DNA of 64,000 nt from contig NZ_CAUM01000055.1 of the NCBI RefSeq assembly GCF_000350085.1, forward strand, positions 79,034-143,033, given 5' to 3'. Position numbers and translations under genes: made by a program. The number at the start of each line of letters is the position of its first letter. The stretch's first letter is position 1. This DNA is from Mesorhizobium metallidurans STM 2683 (lineage in GTDB: Bacteria; Pseudomonadota; Alphaproteobacteria; Rhizobiales; Rhizobiaceae). Below the pieces are notes generated by a model. The model was given only the letters and a program-made list of their open reading frames with translations, was not told where the DNA came from and did not search any database. Positions 26,902-36,040 of this stretch are shown piece after piece.

Positions 26902-28800
26902 ATGGCGGGTCCGGGCGACAACACGCGCAACAAGTCGAAGACGGGGGCTGAAGCCGACAGCTTCAAGCGCGCCGTCACCGTCTGCATGCGCGCCATCGCC
27001 GGCGACAAGGAACTCGAAGTCGGTTTCGCCAAGGACCGGCCGGCGCTCGCCGGCAGCCGCGCCCGCTTGCCCGAACTGCCAAAGAAGGCGTCGAAGGCCG
27101 ACATTGCCATAACCCGCGGCCTCGGCGATTCCATGGCGCTGAAGCGCGCCTGCCACGATGCGCGCATCCACAACAAGCTGGCGCCCGAGGGCAAGCAGGC
27201 CCGCGCCATCTATGACGCTGTCGAGCAGGCCCGTGTCGAGGCGATCGGCAGCCGCGCCATGCAGGGCGTAGCCGACAATATCGGCTCTATGCTGGAGGAC
27301 AAATACGCCAAGGCCAATCTCGTCGACGTCAAGGACAAGGCCGACGCGCCGATCGAGGAAGCGCTGGCGCTGATGGTGCGCGAAAAGCTGACCGGCCGCA
27401 CTGTCCCGAAGAGCGGCGAGCGGCTGGTCGACCTCTGGCGGCCCTGGGTCGAGGAGAAGGCGAGCGCCGGCCTCGACGGTCTCTCGGCCAAGCTCGACGA
27501 TCAGCAGGCTTTCGCCCGCGTCGTGCGCGAAATGCTCGCCTCCATGGAAATGGCCGAGGAACTTGGCGACGACCAGGAGACGGAAGACTCGGAAGACAAT
27601 GACGATAACCAGCCGCAAGGCGAGGAGCAGAGCGAGGAGGGGGGCGAGGACGATTCCGGTTCCGAGCAGTCGCAGTCCGACGACACCGAGGCGTCGTCCG
27701 AGGACGAGCAGTCGGCCGAGACCGAGGCCTCCGACGCCACCGCCGACGACCTCTCCGACGAGGACGATGCGGACGCCGAGACGCCCGGCGAGGCGCGCCG
27801 CAACGACAATCCCTTCACCAATCTGTCGAAGGAGATCGACTACAAGATCTTCACCACGACCTTCGACGAGACCGTAGGCGCGGAGGAATTGTGCGAGGAA
27901 GAAGAGCTGGATCGGCTGCGCGCCTTCCTCGACAAGCAGCTTGCAAACCTGTCCGGCGTCGTCGGCCGGCTCGCCAACCGGCTGCAGCGCCGCCTGATGG
28001 CGCAGCAGAACCGCTCCTGGGATTTCGACCTCGAAGAGGGCTATCTCGATCCGGCGCGGCTGGTGCGCATCGTCATCGATCCGATGCAGCCGCTGTCCTT
28101 CAAGCAGGAGCGCGACACCAAATTCCGCGACACGGTGGTGACGCTGGTGCTCGACAATTCGGGCTCGATGCGCGGCCGGCCGATCACCGTCGCCGCCACC
28201 TGCGCCGACATTCTGGCGCGCACGCTGGAGCGCTGCGGCGTTTCGGTCGAGATCCTCGGCTTCACCACCCGCGCCTGGAAGGGCGGGCAGGCGCGCGAGA
28301 AATGGCTGAAGGAAGGCAAGCCGCCGAACCCCGGGCGGCTCAACGATCTGCGCCATATCATCTACAAATCCGCCGACCATCCGTGGCGGCGGGCGCGCCG
28401 CAACCTCGGGCTGATGATGCGCGAGGGCCTGCTCAAGGAAAACATCGACGGCGAAGCGCTGCTGTGGGCGCACAACCGCCTGATCGCGCGACCGGAGCAG
28501 CGCAAGATCCTGATGATGATCTCGGACGGCGCGCCGGTCGACGATTCGACGCTGTCGGTCAATCCGGGCAATTACCTCGAACGGCATCTGCGCGCCGTCA
28601 TCGAGCTGATCGAGACGCGCTCGCCGGTCGAACTGCTCGCCATCGGCATCGGCCACGACGTCACCCGTTACTACAGGCGCGCCGTCACCATCGTCGACGC
28701 CGAGGAACTGGCAGGCGCCATGACCGAGCAGCTGGCGTCGCTGTTCGGCGAGGAAAGCGCGCGCGAGACGCGGCGCGGCGGCCTGCGGCGCGCCGGATGA
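26902..28800 (+). CDS. cobT: Cobaltochelatase subunit CobT
   Basis: Protein of 632 residues. The N-terminal half is helical. A strongly acidic linker rich in Glu, Asp and Ser spans about residues 218-300. The C-terminal VWA domain has the metal-site motif DNSGS at 418-422. CobT pairs with CobS in the chelatase complex. The start at 26902 follows the cobS stop by 11 bases. The stop overlaps the next gene by four bases (ATGA). A Pro/Arg-rich reading on the opposite strand of the acidic region is a shadow. Confidence 0.97.
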   Translation: MAGPGDNTRNKSKTGAEADSFKRAVTVCMRAIAGDKELEVGFAKDRPALAGSRARLPELPKKASKADIAITRGLGDSMALKRACHDARIHNKLAPEGKQARAIYDAVEQARVEAIGSRAMQGVADNIGSMLEDKYAKANLVDVKDKADAPIEEALALMVREKLTGRTVPKSGERLVDLWRPWVEEKASAGLDGLSAKLDDQQAFARVVREMLASMEMAEELGDDQETEDSEDNDDNQPQGEEQSEEGGEDDSGSEQSQSDDTEASSEDEQSAETEASDATADDLSDEDDADAETPGEARRNDNPFTNLSKEIDYKIFTTTFDETVGAEELCEEEELDRLRAFLDKQLANLSGVVGRLANRLQRRLMAQQNRSWDFDLEEGYLDPARLVRIVIDPMQPLSFKQERDTKFRDTVVTLVLDNSGSMRGRPITVAATCADILARTLERCGVSVEILGFTTRAWKGGQAREKWLKEGKPPNPGRLNDLRHIIYKSADHPWRRARRNLGLMMREGLLKENIDGEALLWAHNRLIARPEQRKILMMISDGAPVDDSTLSVNPGNYLERHLRAVIELIETRSPVELLAIGIGHDVTRYYRRAVTIVDAEELAGAMTEQLASLFGEESARETRRGGLRRAG

Positions 28801-29828
28801 TCCTTTCGCGGGGCGGCTTTCGGCAGATGCTTTTCGCCGCCGCGGCGCTGTTCGTTGCCGGCGTTCTTTTGTCGCCGGTCATTGCCGCCGGCCCGGTGTC
28901 GGTCGGGCCGATCGAAATTTCCGCCCGCCCCATCAGGGAGTTCCAGATTGGCCGCGCGGAGACGAAATTCGGGCCGCTCGAATTCGTCGGCGGGCTGGAA
29001 ATGACATCGCCGTCGCGCGATTTCGGCGCGCTGTCGGCCTTCCGCTTCCTGAAGCCTGGCAGCGACTTCATCGGCGTTGCCGACACCGGCTTCTGGTTCT
29101 TCGGCACGGTTACCCACGATGCCGAAAAGCGTCCTTCAGGCATCCAGAATTTCCGTATGCGGCAGATGGTCGACGCATCGGGCCAACCGGCCGGTGAGAA
29201 AGCCGAGGTCGACGCCGAAGGCCTCTCGGTCAAGGACGGCATCGCCACCGTCGGCTTCGAGCGTGATCACCGCGTTTCCCAATTCAACATCGATCCGGAC
29301 GATATGAAGGCGCCGTTCAAACAATTGGACTTCCTGATTCCGGCCTGGGAGCTTCGGCGCAATCGCAGCTTCGAGACCGTCGCCCGCGCCAATCCTTACG
29401 GGCGGCACGAGGGCGGACTGGTCGTGGTGTCGGAAAAGAGCCTCGACAAGTCAGGCAACAACTATGCCGCCATCATCGAAGGGCCGAGGAAGGGCGTCTT
29501 CACCGTCAAGCGCAATGACGATTTCGACATCACCGACGGCGCCTTCCTGCCCAACGGCGACCTTTTGTTGCTGGAGCGCAGCCTTACCATGGCCGGCGGC
29601 TTGAAGATGCGGCTGCGGCGCATCTACGGCGAAAGCATCGAAAAGGGCGCCGTCGCCGATGGGCCGGTGCTGATGGAAGCCGACATGAGCTACCAGATCG
29701 ACAATATGGAAGGGCTCGACATCTGGACCCGCGACGACGGCGCGCTGATGGTGTCGCTGATCTCGGACGACAACCACTCGATCCTGCAACGCAACCTCTA
29801 TCTCGAATTCATCCTGCACGAGGATTGA
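28797..29828 (+). CDS. Esterase-like activity of phytase family protein, exported
   Basis: Protein of 343 residues from the ATG that overlaps the cobT stop by four bases. A signal peptide or membrane anchor lies at residues 12-33 ([15 protein letters not shown]), so it is probably periplasmic. The body has beta-propeller features such as [23 protein letters not shown] and [17 protein letters not shown], typical of the phytase-like esterase family. Its co-translation with cobT is common in rhizobia, but no link to cobalamin is known. The catalytic activity is not established for this subgroup. Confidence 0.85.
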   Translation: MILSRGGFRQMLFAAAALFVAGVLLSPVIAAGPVSVGPIEISARPIREFQIGRAETKFGPLEFVGGLEMTSPSRDFGALSAFRFLKPGSDFIGVADTGFWFFGTVTHDAEKRPSGIQNFRMRQMVDASGQPAGEKAEVDAEGLSVKDGIATVGFERDHRVSQFNIDPDDMKAPFKQLDFLIPAWELRRNRSFETVARANPYGRHEGGLVVVSEKSLDKSGNNYAAIIEGPRKGVFTVKRNDDFDITDGAFLPNGDLLLLERSLTMAGGLKMRLRRIYGESIEKGAVADGPVLMEADMSYQIDNMEGLDIWTRDDGALMVSLISDDNHSILQRNLYLEFILHED

Positions 29829-29867
29829 GGGAAGTCGGCGAAGGGCCTGGCTTTGGCGGCGCCAGAC

Positions 29868-30542
29868 CTACCGCGCGTTGGTCGCGAGCCAGATGATGTG
29901 GCGTGCGCCACGCTTGCCGTTGGCGCGGGTCTTGATCTCCTCGACGGCGAAGCCTGCCTGCTTGAGCCGCCGCGTGAAGCCAGCGTCCGGTCCCTGCGAC
30001 CACACCGCCAGCACGCCGCCGGGCTTGAGCGCGACACGGGCGGCACAGAGGCCGGCCGCGCCGTAGAGAGCATCATTGGCCTTGTGGACGATCCCTTCCG
30101 GGCCGTTGTCGACGTCGAGCAGGATGGCGTCCCAGGTCGCTCTCTCCGATCGTATGAGCTGCCCGACATCCGCCGCGCGAATGGTGACACGCGGATCGTC
30201 GAGGCAGCCGACGAACATTTCGGCCATCGGGCCGCGCGCCCAGGCGACCACGGCGGTCACCAGTTCCGCAACGACGACGCCGGCATCATCGCCAAGCTCG
30301 GCAAGGGCGGCGCGCAGCGTGAAGCCCATGCCGAGGCCGCCGATCAGGATTTTGGGCTCGACGCGGCCGGCGATTCTTTCGCATGCGAGCCTGGCCAGCG
30401 CTTGCTCGGAGCCGCTGAGGCGGCTGTTCATCAGCTCATTCGAACCGAGCATGATCGAGAATTCGGCGCCGCGCCGCTTCAGGCGAAGCTCTTGTGCGCC
30501 GTCAGGCGTTTTTGCCGAGTCTATCTGGACCCAAGGGATCAC
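29868..30542 (-). CDS. Spermidine-synthase-like methyltransferase-fold protein
   Basis: Protein of 224 residues from GTG at 30542. The S-adenosyl-type Rossmann fold is seen in KILIGGLGMGFTLRAAL and in WDAILLDVDNGPEG, which resemble spermidine synthases. The catalytic aspartate pair and the polyamine pocket are not clear, and the protein is shorter than true SpeE, so spermidine production is doubtful. An upstream extension to 30608 would read through the hairpin at 30547-30567 and is rejected. It follows the VUT transporter on the same strand by 28 bases. Confidence 0.75.
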   Translation of the reverse strand: MIPWVQIDSAKTPDGAQELRLKRRGAEFSIMLGSNELMNSRLSGSEQALARLACERIAGRVEPKILIGGLGMGFTLRAALAELGDDAGVVVAELVTAVVAWARGPMAEMFVGCLDDPRVTIRAADVGQLIRSERATWDAILLDVDNGPEGIVHKANDALYGAAGLCAARVALKPGGVLAVWSQGPDAGFTRRLKQAGFAVEEIKTRANGKRGARHIIWLATNAR

Positions 30543-30546
30543 AGCC

Positions 30547-30567
30547 TGATTCCATTTTTTGGAATCA
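30547..30567. other. 8-bp hairpin between two minus-strand genes
   Basis: TGATTCCA and TGGAATCA enclose TTTTT. The stem fills the 28-base gap between the VUT transporter stop and the next GTG start. There is no U-tract after the stem on the minus strand, so it is more likely a processing or translation-control hairpin than a terminator. Confidence 0.5.
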
Positions 30568-30570
30568 TGG

Positions 30571-31251
30571 CTAAACCGCGACCGCCGGCTGGCTCCAGCG
30601 GGCGGCAAGCAGCCGGTAGGGGATCAGCGCCACCACCGCGATGATCAGCTTCACGCTGAGGTCGCCGAGCGCCCAGGATATCCAGCGCGTGGTCTCGACC
30701 GGCAGCATGCCCATCAAAGGTGCCGTTTCGAGCGCGAAGCCATCGCTCGGGCCAGCGAAGGCGAAAGCCGCCGAAAAGGCGATGGTGAAGAATACCACGG
30801 TGTCGAAGACCGAGCCGACCAGCGTACCGACGATCGGCGCGCGCCACCAGTTCTGCCGGCGCAGCCGGTTGAACACTGTCACATCAAGCAATTGCGCGGT
30901 CAGGAAGGCTGCTCCCGAAGCCACCGCGATGCGCACCAGCCGATCGGCGGCCGTCTCGAATTCGATCAGGCCGTGGCGGAACAGGAAGGGCGGCACAATG
31001 ATCGAACAGACCACCGCCGTCATGAAGCCGATAAAGACGATCCTGCGCGCCACGGCCGGGCCATAGCGGCGGTTGGCAAGATCGGTGACCAGGAAGGAGA
31101 AGGGATAGGTGAAGGCGCCCCAGGTCAGGATGTCGCCCAGCGACAGGCCGCCGATCGCACCCCGCATCGGGAACTGAACGAGGATGTTCGATGCCACGAC
31201 GACAAGCGCCATGGCGGCCACAAAGGGCAAATATCGCGAGAAGGATGTCAT
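30571..31251 (-). CDS. VUT family transporter, queuosine precursor transporter-like (YhhQ)
   Basis: Integral membrane protein of 226 residues with about six hydrophobic segments. Features of the VUT/YhhQ family are visible: NILVQFPM near the N-terminus, TYPFSFLVTDLANRRYG and, further on, ALGDLSVKLI. Members import queuosine precursors such as preQ0 or preQ1. The ATG has AGGA seven bases upstream. The gene is on the minus strand between rpmB and the spermidine-synthase-like gene. No queuosine riboswitch was recognised in the 94 bases upstream. Confidence 0.85.
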   Translation of the reverse strand: MTSFSRYLPFVAAMALVVVASNILVQFPMRGAIGGLSLGDILTWGAFTYPFSFLVTDLANRRYGPAVARRIVFIGFMTAVVCSIIVPPFLFRHGLIEFETAADRLVRIAVASGAAFLTAQLLDVTVFNRLRRQNWWRAPIVGTLVGSVFDTVVFFTIAFSAAFAFAGPSDGFALETAPLMGMLPVETTRWISWALGDLSVKLIIAVVALIPYRLLAARWSQPAVAV

Positions 31252-31345
31252 TTTTTTATCCTGGGTAATGGAACCAGCGGAGCGCTATCCGAGAGCCGGA
31301 TCGCATTCCCTCGTTGTTCTAGAGGCGGTCGCCCCGAAGAAATGC

Positions 31346-31642
31346 TTAAGCCGCCGGCTGTTCGGCCAGCTTCTTGGCGATCTGCTTCTTCAAGAGGCGG
31401 GCGCGCTGCGACAGCTCCTTGGCGTCGGCCTTGGCCAGGAAGGCGTCGAGGCCGCCGCGATGCTCGACCGAACGCAGCGCATTGGCCGAAATGCGCAAGC
31501 GCACATTCTGGTTCAGCGCCTCCGAGATCAGCGTCACATTGACGAGGTTCGGCAGGAAGCGGCGCTTGGTCTTGTTGTTGGCGTGGCTCACATTGTTGCC
31601 GGACATGACTGCCTTGGCAGTGAGTTCGCAGGTGCGGGACAT
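31346..31642 (-). CDS. rpmB: 50S ribosomal protein L28
   Basis: Protein of 98 residues, the alphaproteobacterial length. It begins [21 protein letters not shown] and contains [13 protein letters not shown] and [12 protein letters not shown], which identify bL28. The longer C-terminus ([10 protein letters not shown]) is usual in rhizobia. GAAGGT lies eight bases before the ATG, and a strong housekeeping promoter is at 31738-31766. Confidence 0.98.
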   Translation of the reverse strand: MSRTCELTAKAVMSGNNVSHANNKTKRRFLPNLVNVTLISEALNQNVRLRISANALRSVEHRGGLDAFLAKADAKELSQRARLLKKQIAKKLAEQPAA

Positions 31643-32095
31643 GGTTCTAACCTTCAGTTCTCGGTCTGGCCAAACATTCGACCCGCGCCGGATGGCGCGC
31701 GGTTTCGGTCAGGCGGCCTTATGGAAAAAGTTGGCGTTCCATAGTTGCATTTCGCACGTGCGTCAAGCTCGGCCTGCCATGGACGCAGGGCAATCGGGTG
31801 AACGGACCCATTGACTCTATCCGAATCGCATCCAAGGCCGCTGACGCCTCAAAGCCCCATCTCTGATTGTAGGTCGAACCGGCAGGTTCTCCTTTTACGA
31901 GTCCGCAATGCCAGAACGAGAATGCTCTTCGGTTTCGGATTCAGCGTTTGTTCCTTCACCCGATTCCCCTGGCCATGGACGCATAAGGGCGTCCTCCACA
32001 TAAAGGCCGGAATTCAGCCTATAAGCGGTCGCAAAGGGACATGCCAGTCCGGAACCGCCCATCTCCGGCCGAAAAACCGAGGACCAATCCCCGCT
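31643..32095. other. Intergenic region between divergent rpmB and DUF3108 genes
   Basis: 453 bases without a convincing gene. It holds the rpmB promoter and an inverted repeat GGACGC-N6-GCGTCC at about 31978-31995, related to the hairpin at 36041-36067. Short readings on both strands show no family features. The start of the DUF3108 gene could lie further upstream, but its signal peptide fixes it at 32096. Confidence 0.6.
31738..31766 (-). promoter_or_regulatory. Sigma-70-type promoter of rpmB
   Basis: On the minus strand TTGACG and TATGGA are separated by 17 bases, close to the housekeeping consensus. It ends 96 bases before the rpmB start. Confidence 0.65.
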
Positions 32096-32884
32096 ATGCG
32101 TCGTTCGTCCCATGTTGTTTTAGCCTTGCTTGCCGTTGCGCTGCCGACCGCGACATCCACTGCGGCGCCGCAATCCTTCAAGGGCGAGTATACGGTGTCG
32201 TTCCTTGGCCTTTCGGTGGCCAAGGCGACATTTTCCAGCAGTTACGAAGGCGATACCTATTCGATCGACGGCAGCGTCTCCAGCGCAGGCCTCGCCACGC
32301 TGTTCGACGATACGCGGGGCACGATTTCGTCCAAGGGCAAGATTTCGGGCAAGCAATTGCAGCCGCAGGCGTTCCGCGCCGACTACAAGTCGGGCAAGAA
32401 GGCCTCGATGATCGAAATCCAGTTTGCCAATGGCGCCGTCACCTCGACCAAGGTCGTGCCGGAGCCGAAGAAGCGCAATCCAAAGAACTGGATAGCGCTG
32501 GCCGCCAGCGATCTGTCATCCGTGCTCGATCCGATGGCAGCCACCGTCATCCATGCCGACAGCCTCGACAAGGTCTGCGGGCGCACGGTGAAACTCTATG
32601 ACGGCGAGATGCGCGCCAATCTGGTGCTGACCTATGATTCGAAAGGCTCGACCTCGGTGCGGGGCTACAAGGGCGATACCGTCACCTGCAGGATGGGCTT
32701 CGAGCCGGTGGCGGGCTACCGCAAGAACCGCAAAGCCCTGAATTACCTGAAGAACCGCAGCGTCATCATGGTGACGTTTGCACCGCTTGGCCAAACCGGC
32801 GTATATGCGCCGATCCACGCCATGGTCACGACGCAGATAGGCACTCTCACCGTCAGCGCGGGGCGTTTCGAAGCAACTGAATAG
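32096..32884 (+). CDS. DUF3108 domain-containing periplasmic protein
   Basis: Protein of 262 residues. A signal peptide covers residues 1-24 (VVLALLAVALPTATSTAA), ahead of FKGEYTVSFLGLSVAKATF, the usual start of DUF3108. The fold is probably a beta-rich lipid-binding type; the function is unknown. An in-frame reading begins at 31811, but the signal peptide decides the start at 32096, where GAGGA lies about 13 bases upstream. The gene ends 29 bases before a DMT exporter on the same strand. Confidence 0.83.
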   Translation: MRRSSHVVLALLAVALPTATSTAAPQSFKGEYTVSFLGLSVAKATFSSSYEGDTYSIDGSVSSAGLATLFDDTRGTISSKGKISGKQLQPQAFRADYKSGKKASMIEIQFANGAVTSTKVVPEPKKRNPKNWIALAASDLSSVLDPMAATVIHADSLDKVCGRTVKLYDGEMRANLVLTYDSKGSTSVRGYKGDTVTCRMGFEPVAGYRKNRKALNYLKNRSVIMVTFAPLGQTGVYAPIHAMVTTQIGTLTVSAGRFEATE

Positions 32885-32913
32885 GCGCGTTTCGCGCGTC
32901 GCCGGAGACGGGC

Positions 32914-33819
32914 ATGGCGCGCGCAACACTGATCGGCTTCTCGGCGGTCGCCATGTGGGCGCTGCTGGCGCTGCTTACCGATGCTTCCGGGGCGGTGCCG
33001 CCCTTCCTGCTCTCGGCGATCACCTTTACGATCGGCACCGGCGTCGGCCTCGTCGCGCGGCTGTTCATGCCGACCGCCGACAGGAGCCAGAAGATACCGC
33101 GCCAAGCCAAAATACCACGCAAAGTCTGGGTGATCGGCATTGCCGGCCTGTTCGGCTACCACTTCTTCTACTTCACCGCATTGCGCAACGCGCCGGCGGT
33201 GGAAGCGAGCCTGATCGCCTATCTGTGGCCGCTGCTGATCGTGCTCGGATCGGCCTTGACGCCGGGCGAGCGGCTGGCCTGGAACCATGTCGCCGGCGCG
33301 CTGCTCGGCCTTGCCGGCACCGTCCTGATCGTCACCAAGGGCGGCGGCCTTGCCTTCGATGCGCGTTATGCCTTCGGCTATGCGATGGCCGGTGTCTGCG
33401 CGGTGCTGTGGTCGGCCTATTCGTTGTTGTCGCGGCGCTTCCCCTCGGTGCCGACCAGCATCGTCACCTGGTTCTGCGCGGCGACGGCAGCGCTGTCGCT
33501 CGTCTGCCATCTTCTGCTGGAAAAGACGGTATGGCCTGACGGCGCCGGCCAATGGCTGGCCGTGCTCGGCCTCGGGCTGATGCCGGTGGGAGCTGCCTTC
33601 TATGCCTGGGACATCGGCGTCAAACGCGGCAACATCCAGGTGCTGGGCGCGGCGAGCTATGCCGCGCCGCTGCTGTCTACCCTGGTGCTGATCGCCGCCG
33701 GCTTCGCCGAACCGTCGCTGCGCATTCTCGCCGCCTGCGTGCTCATCACCGGTGGCGCAGCGCTGGCGGCGAAGTCGCTGTTCTTCCCCAAGCGGGCAAC
33801 CGACGGGGCAGGGGCATGA
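32914..33819 (+). CDS. DMT family transporter, YddG-like
   Basis: Membrane protein of 301 residues with about ten hydrophobic segments in two EamA halves. The opening MARATLIGFSAVAMWALLAL and the central YHFFYFTALRNAPAVEASLI resemble YddG, an exporter of aromatic amino acids and other metabolites. The ATG has GGAGA six bases upstream. Its stop overlaps the next gene by four bases, so a YhhN-type protein is made from the same message. The substrate is inferred only from family likeness. Confidence 0.87.
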   Translation: MARATLIGFSAVAMWALLALLTDASGAVPPFLLSAITFTIGTGVGLVARLFMPTADRSQKIPRQAKIPRKVWVIGIAGLFGYHFFYFTALRNAPAVEASLIAYLWPLLIVLGSALTPGERLAWNHVAGALLGLAGTVLIVTKGGGLAFDARYAFGYAMAGVCAVLWSAYSLLSRRFPSVPTSIVTWFCAATAALSLVCHLLLEKTVWPDGAGQWLAVLGLGLMPVGAAFYAWDIGVKRGNIQVLGAASYAAPLLSTLVLIAAGFAEPSLRILAACVLITGGAALAAKSLFFPKRATDGAGA

Positions 33820-34487
33820 TGCCGTTTCCCGGCGGTATCGACGCCAACGCCAATGCGACGCTGGTGTTTTCAGTTGCCGCGGCGGTGATCTACGCTTTCA
33901 TATCAGACATGCGGCCGACGCTGGCGCGCTCGGCGGCCAAGACGCTGGCCGTGGCGATGCTTGCCGTGCTGGCATTACTGCAAGGCGGCCCGTGGCTGCT
34001 CGCTGCGGCGCTGGCGCTCAGCGCTGTCGGCGATGCCTTCCTGTCGCGTGACGGCGAAAAGGCCTTTCTCGGCGGACTTGCCAGTTTTCTCGGCGCGCAT
34101 GTGCTCTATGTCGCGCTGTTCCTGCGCTCCGGCGATGGAATCGGACTGCTGTCGGCCGAACCGTGGCGTGGCGCGATTGCCGTGGCGATGACCGCTTTCG
34201 CGCTCGCCATGCTTTTCGCGCTCTGGCGCCGTGTCGGCCCCAGCCTGCGCCTCCCGGGCGGCGTCTATATCGCGGCAATCCTCGCCATGGGCATTTCCGC
34301 GCTCACCCTGAACAGTTTTTGGATCATCGGCGGCGCGGTTCTGTTCATGGCGTCCGACGGGCTGCTGGCCACGGAAAAATTCCTGGCGCCCGCGATCTCG
34401 CCGCACCGCGTCTGGATGCGTCACGCGGTCTGGACGCTGTATTACGCCGCCCAATTGGCGATTACCCTGGGTTTTCTGCTGGGCTAG
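33816..34487 (+). CDS. YhhN/TMEM86 family membrane protein (lysoplasmalogenase-like)
   Basis: Integral membrane protein of 223 residues with about eight hydrophobic segments. Conserved blocks of the family include SAVGDAFLSRDGEKAF and FMASDGLLATEKF, each with a charged residue in the membrane that may be catalytic. Eukaryotic members cleave the vinyl-ether bond of lysoplasmalogens; the bacterial role is unclear. The start overlaps the exporter stop (ATGA), with a second ATG directly after it. It ends with a four-base overlap (CTAG) with the convergent cupin gene. Confidence 0.83.
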   Translation: MMPFPGGIDANANATLVFSVAAAVIYAFISDMRPTLARSAAKTLAVAMLAVLALLQGGPWLLAAALALSAVGDAFLSRDGEKAFLGGLASFLGAHVLYVALFLRSGDGIGLLSAEPWRGAIAVAMTAFALAMLFALWRRVGPSLRLPGGVYIAAILAMGISALTLNSFWIIGGAVLFMASDGLLATEKFLAPAISPHRVWMRHAVWTLYYAAQLAITLGFLLG

Positions 34488-34921
34488 GATCGGGTCCCAA
34501 CCTTAGGCTGCCAGCCCGGTTCGGCCAGCTCGAAGGCGGCGAAATCGAAGCCTGGCGCCACGGTGCAGCCGACCAGCGTCCAATCACCGAGGCTGCGCGC
34601 CGACTGCCACCAGCCGGCCGGGACGACGATCTGCGGCCGTTCGCCGGCGGCCAGAGCCGTGCCCAGCACCTGTTCGATCATCGCACCATCTTCCTGATGC
34701 ATCGACAGCGCCAGCGGGGCGCCGGCATAGAAGTGCCAGACCTCGGCCGCGTCCTTGACCCGATGCCAGGCGGACAGTTGGTCCTCTTCCAGAAGGAAAT
34801 AGATCGCGGTCGAATGGCCGCGCGTGCATTCCTCGCCATCGCGAAAGGTCTCGGCGTACCAGCCGCCTTCCGGATGTGGCTTCAGGCCGAGCGTGGCGAT
34901 GATTTCGGCGGCGCTGGTCAT
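34484..34921 (-). CDS. Cupin domain-containing protein (DUF985)
   Basis: Protein of 145 residues starting MTSAAEIIATLGLKPHPEGG. The DUF985 block EGGWYAETF is at residues 18-26, followed by TAIYFLLEEDQLSAWHRV and WHFYAGAPL. The fold is a small double-stranded beta-helix cupin. Family proteins are of unknown function; some bind metals or sugars. An upstream extension reads through palindromic repeats and is an artefact. The gene lies at the edge of the repeat cluster and converges on the YhhN gene. Confidence 0.86.
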   Translation of the reverse strand: MTSAAEIIATLGLKPHPEGGWYAETFRDGEECTRGHSTAIYFLLEEDQLSAWHRVKDAAEVWHFYAGAPLALSMHQEDGAMIEQVLGTALAAGERPQIVVPAGWWQSARSLGDWTLVGCTVAPGFDFAAFELAEPGWQPKVGTRS

Positions 34922-34950
34922 GCGTTGCAGGCTAGCACGGCTTTTTGTTT

Positions 34951-35001
34951 GAGCATCGGATTTTTCGCAAAACCGGGGTCCACTTTTGGGGTCCGATGCT
35001 C
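34951..35001. repeat. Palindromic intergenic repeat, core type 1
   Basis: 51 bases with perfect 10-base ends GAGCATCGGA and TCCGATGCTC around AAAACCG-N5-CACTTTT. It is the first of several units between the cupin and gloB genes, 29 bases upstream of the cupin start. Confidence 0.9.
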
Positions 35002-35002
35002 T

Positions 35003-35041
35003 AGAGCCTGTTCCATCCCGATAGAATCGGGATGGGGCTCT
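35003..35041. repeat. Palindromic repeat of a different type
   Basis: AGAGCC and GGCTCT flank the stem CATCCCGAT-AGA-ATCGGGATG. It is followed by AATTTTTTG, so on the plus strand it resembles an intrinsic terminator, although no plus-strand gene ends just before it. It begins one base after the previous unit. Confidence 0.85.
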
Positions 35042-35053
35042 AATTTTTTGTTT

Positions 35054-35102
35054 GAGCATGATCTTTTCCGAAAACCGGATTCCACTTTTCGGGATCATGC
35101 TC
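35054..35102. repeat. Palindromic intergenic repeat, core type 1
   Basis: 49 bases with ends GAGCATGATC and GATCATGCTC around AAAACCG-N5-CACTTTT, with inner CCG and CGG pairing next to the core. It has the same shape as the unit at 34951 but different arm sequence. Confidence 0.9.
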
Positions 35103-35118
35103 TAGGCCTTTGTTTTTT

Positions 35119-35186
35119 CACATGATCTTGTCCGAAAAGTCTGCAACTTTTTGCTGCGCTGACCTTCGGTTCGGGATCGTGCTCTA
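35119..35186. repeat. Palindromic intergenic repeat, core type 2, extended
   Basis: CATGATC and GATCGTG arms enclose GAAAAGTCTGCAACTTTTT plus about 25 extra bases. Its terminal CTCTAG supplies the stop codon of gloB (35184-35186 on the minus strand). It is the least symmetric copy, and the extra bases suggest decay or an insertion. Confidence 0.75.
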
Positions 35187-35951
35187 GAAATTGTCCTTGC
35201 GCTTGCGGATCTCGGCGAACACGTCGGCGTCGCTAGCCTTCTCCATGCCGAGATGCTTGCGGATTGCCGGGTCGTGCCAGCGCAGGAACGGATTGGTTGA
35301 AAGTTCGTCGCCAATCGTGGTCGGCAGCGTCGGCTTGTCATCGGCGCGTAGCGCCTCGATCTTCGCCGCGCGTTCCTTCAGCGCGGAATTGGTCGGGTCG
35401 ACGGTCAGCGCGAAGCGGGCGTTGGAAAGCGTGTATTCATGGCCGCAATAGATGACCGTCTCGGCCGGAAGTGCGGCGAGCTTCTTCAGCGATTCGTACA
35501 TCACCGGCGGCTTGCATTCGAACAGACGGCCACAGCCGAGCGCAAACAGCGTGTCGGCGGTGAAGGCAACTTTCGACTCCGGCAGGTGATAGGAGACATG
35601 GCCCGCCGTGTGGCCGGGCGTCTCAATGACCTCGATCTTTCCGTCGCCGAGGCGGATAACCGAACCCTGGCCGACGGTCTTGTCGATGCCGGGGATCTTT
35701 GCTTCCTCGGCTTTCGGTCCGATAATGCGCAGCTTGAAGCGCTCCTTCAGCGCCAGATTGGCCTCGACATGATCGGCATGGTGGTGGGTGGTCAGGATCA
35801 TCGTCGGCGTCCAGCCGGTGCGCTCGATCGCGGCCAGGATCGGCGCCTCCTCGGGTGCGTCGATAATCGCCGTCTGGCCGCTTTTGGGGTCATGCAGCAG
35901 CACGCCGAAATTGTCGCTGCGGCACATGAACTGTTCGATCTCAACCGGCAT
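35184..35951 (-). CDS. gloB: Hydroxyacylglutathione hydrolase (glyoxalase II)
   Basis: Metallo-beta-lactamase-fold enzyme of 255 residues. The dinuclear metal motif THHHADH is at residues 55-61, with further ligands in PGHTAGH and the late CGHEYT. It hydrolyses S-lactoylglutathione to lactate and glutathione in methylglyoxal detoxification. The stop codon is formed by the end of a palindromic repeat, so the last codons border that element. A methyltransferase gene is divergent from it across 265 bases that contain another repeat. Confidence 0.95.
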   Translation of the reverse strand: MPVEIEQFMCRSDNFGVLLHDPKSGQTAIIDAPEEAPILAAIERTGWTPTMILTTHHHADHVEANLALKERFKLRIIGPKAEEAKIPGIDKTVGQGSVIRLGDGKIEVIETPGHTAGHVSYHLPESKVAFTADTLFALGCGRLFECKPPVMYESLKKLAALPAETVIYCGHEYTLSNARFALTVDPTNSALKERAAKIEALRADDKPTLPTTIGDELSTNPFLRWHDPAIRKHLGMEKASDADVFAEIRKRKDNF

Positions 35952-35963
35952 CGCATCTCTCCA

Positions 35964-36030
35964 CTAGAGCTTTGTTTTTGCGCAATTCCGGACGGAAAAC
36001 CGTTTCACACTTTTCCTGGAATTGCTCTAG
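35964..36030. repeat. Palindromic intergenic repeat, core type 1
   Basis: Outer CTAGAGC and GCTCTAG, inner GCAATTCC and GGAATTGC, around AAAACCG-N5-CACTTTT. It lies 13 bases upstream of gloB. The arms differ completely from the other copies while the core is the same. Confidence 0.87.
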
Positions 36031-36040
36031 AGCGCGCCGT

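Noticed and set aside
26887..28656. 589-codon minus-strand open frame opposite cobT
   Set aside because: It mirrors the cobT codon pattern and has no recognisable domain; CobT is unambiguous.
34922..35098. 59-residue N-terminal extension of the cupin protein
   Set aside because: It is translated palindromic repeat sequence; the DUF985 family starts at the methionine at 34921.
34951..35186. Possible CRISPR array
   Set aside because: The units differ in sequence, are individually palindromic and have no regular unique spacers or cas genes nearby.
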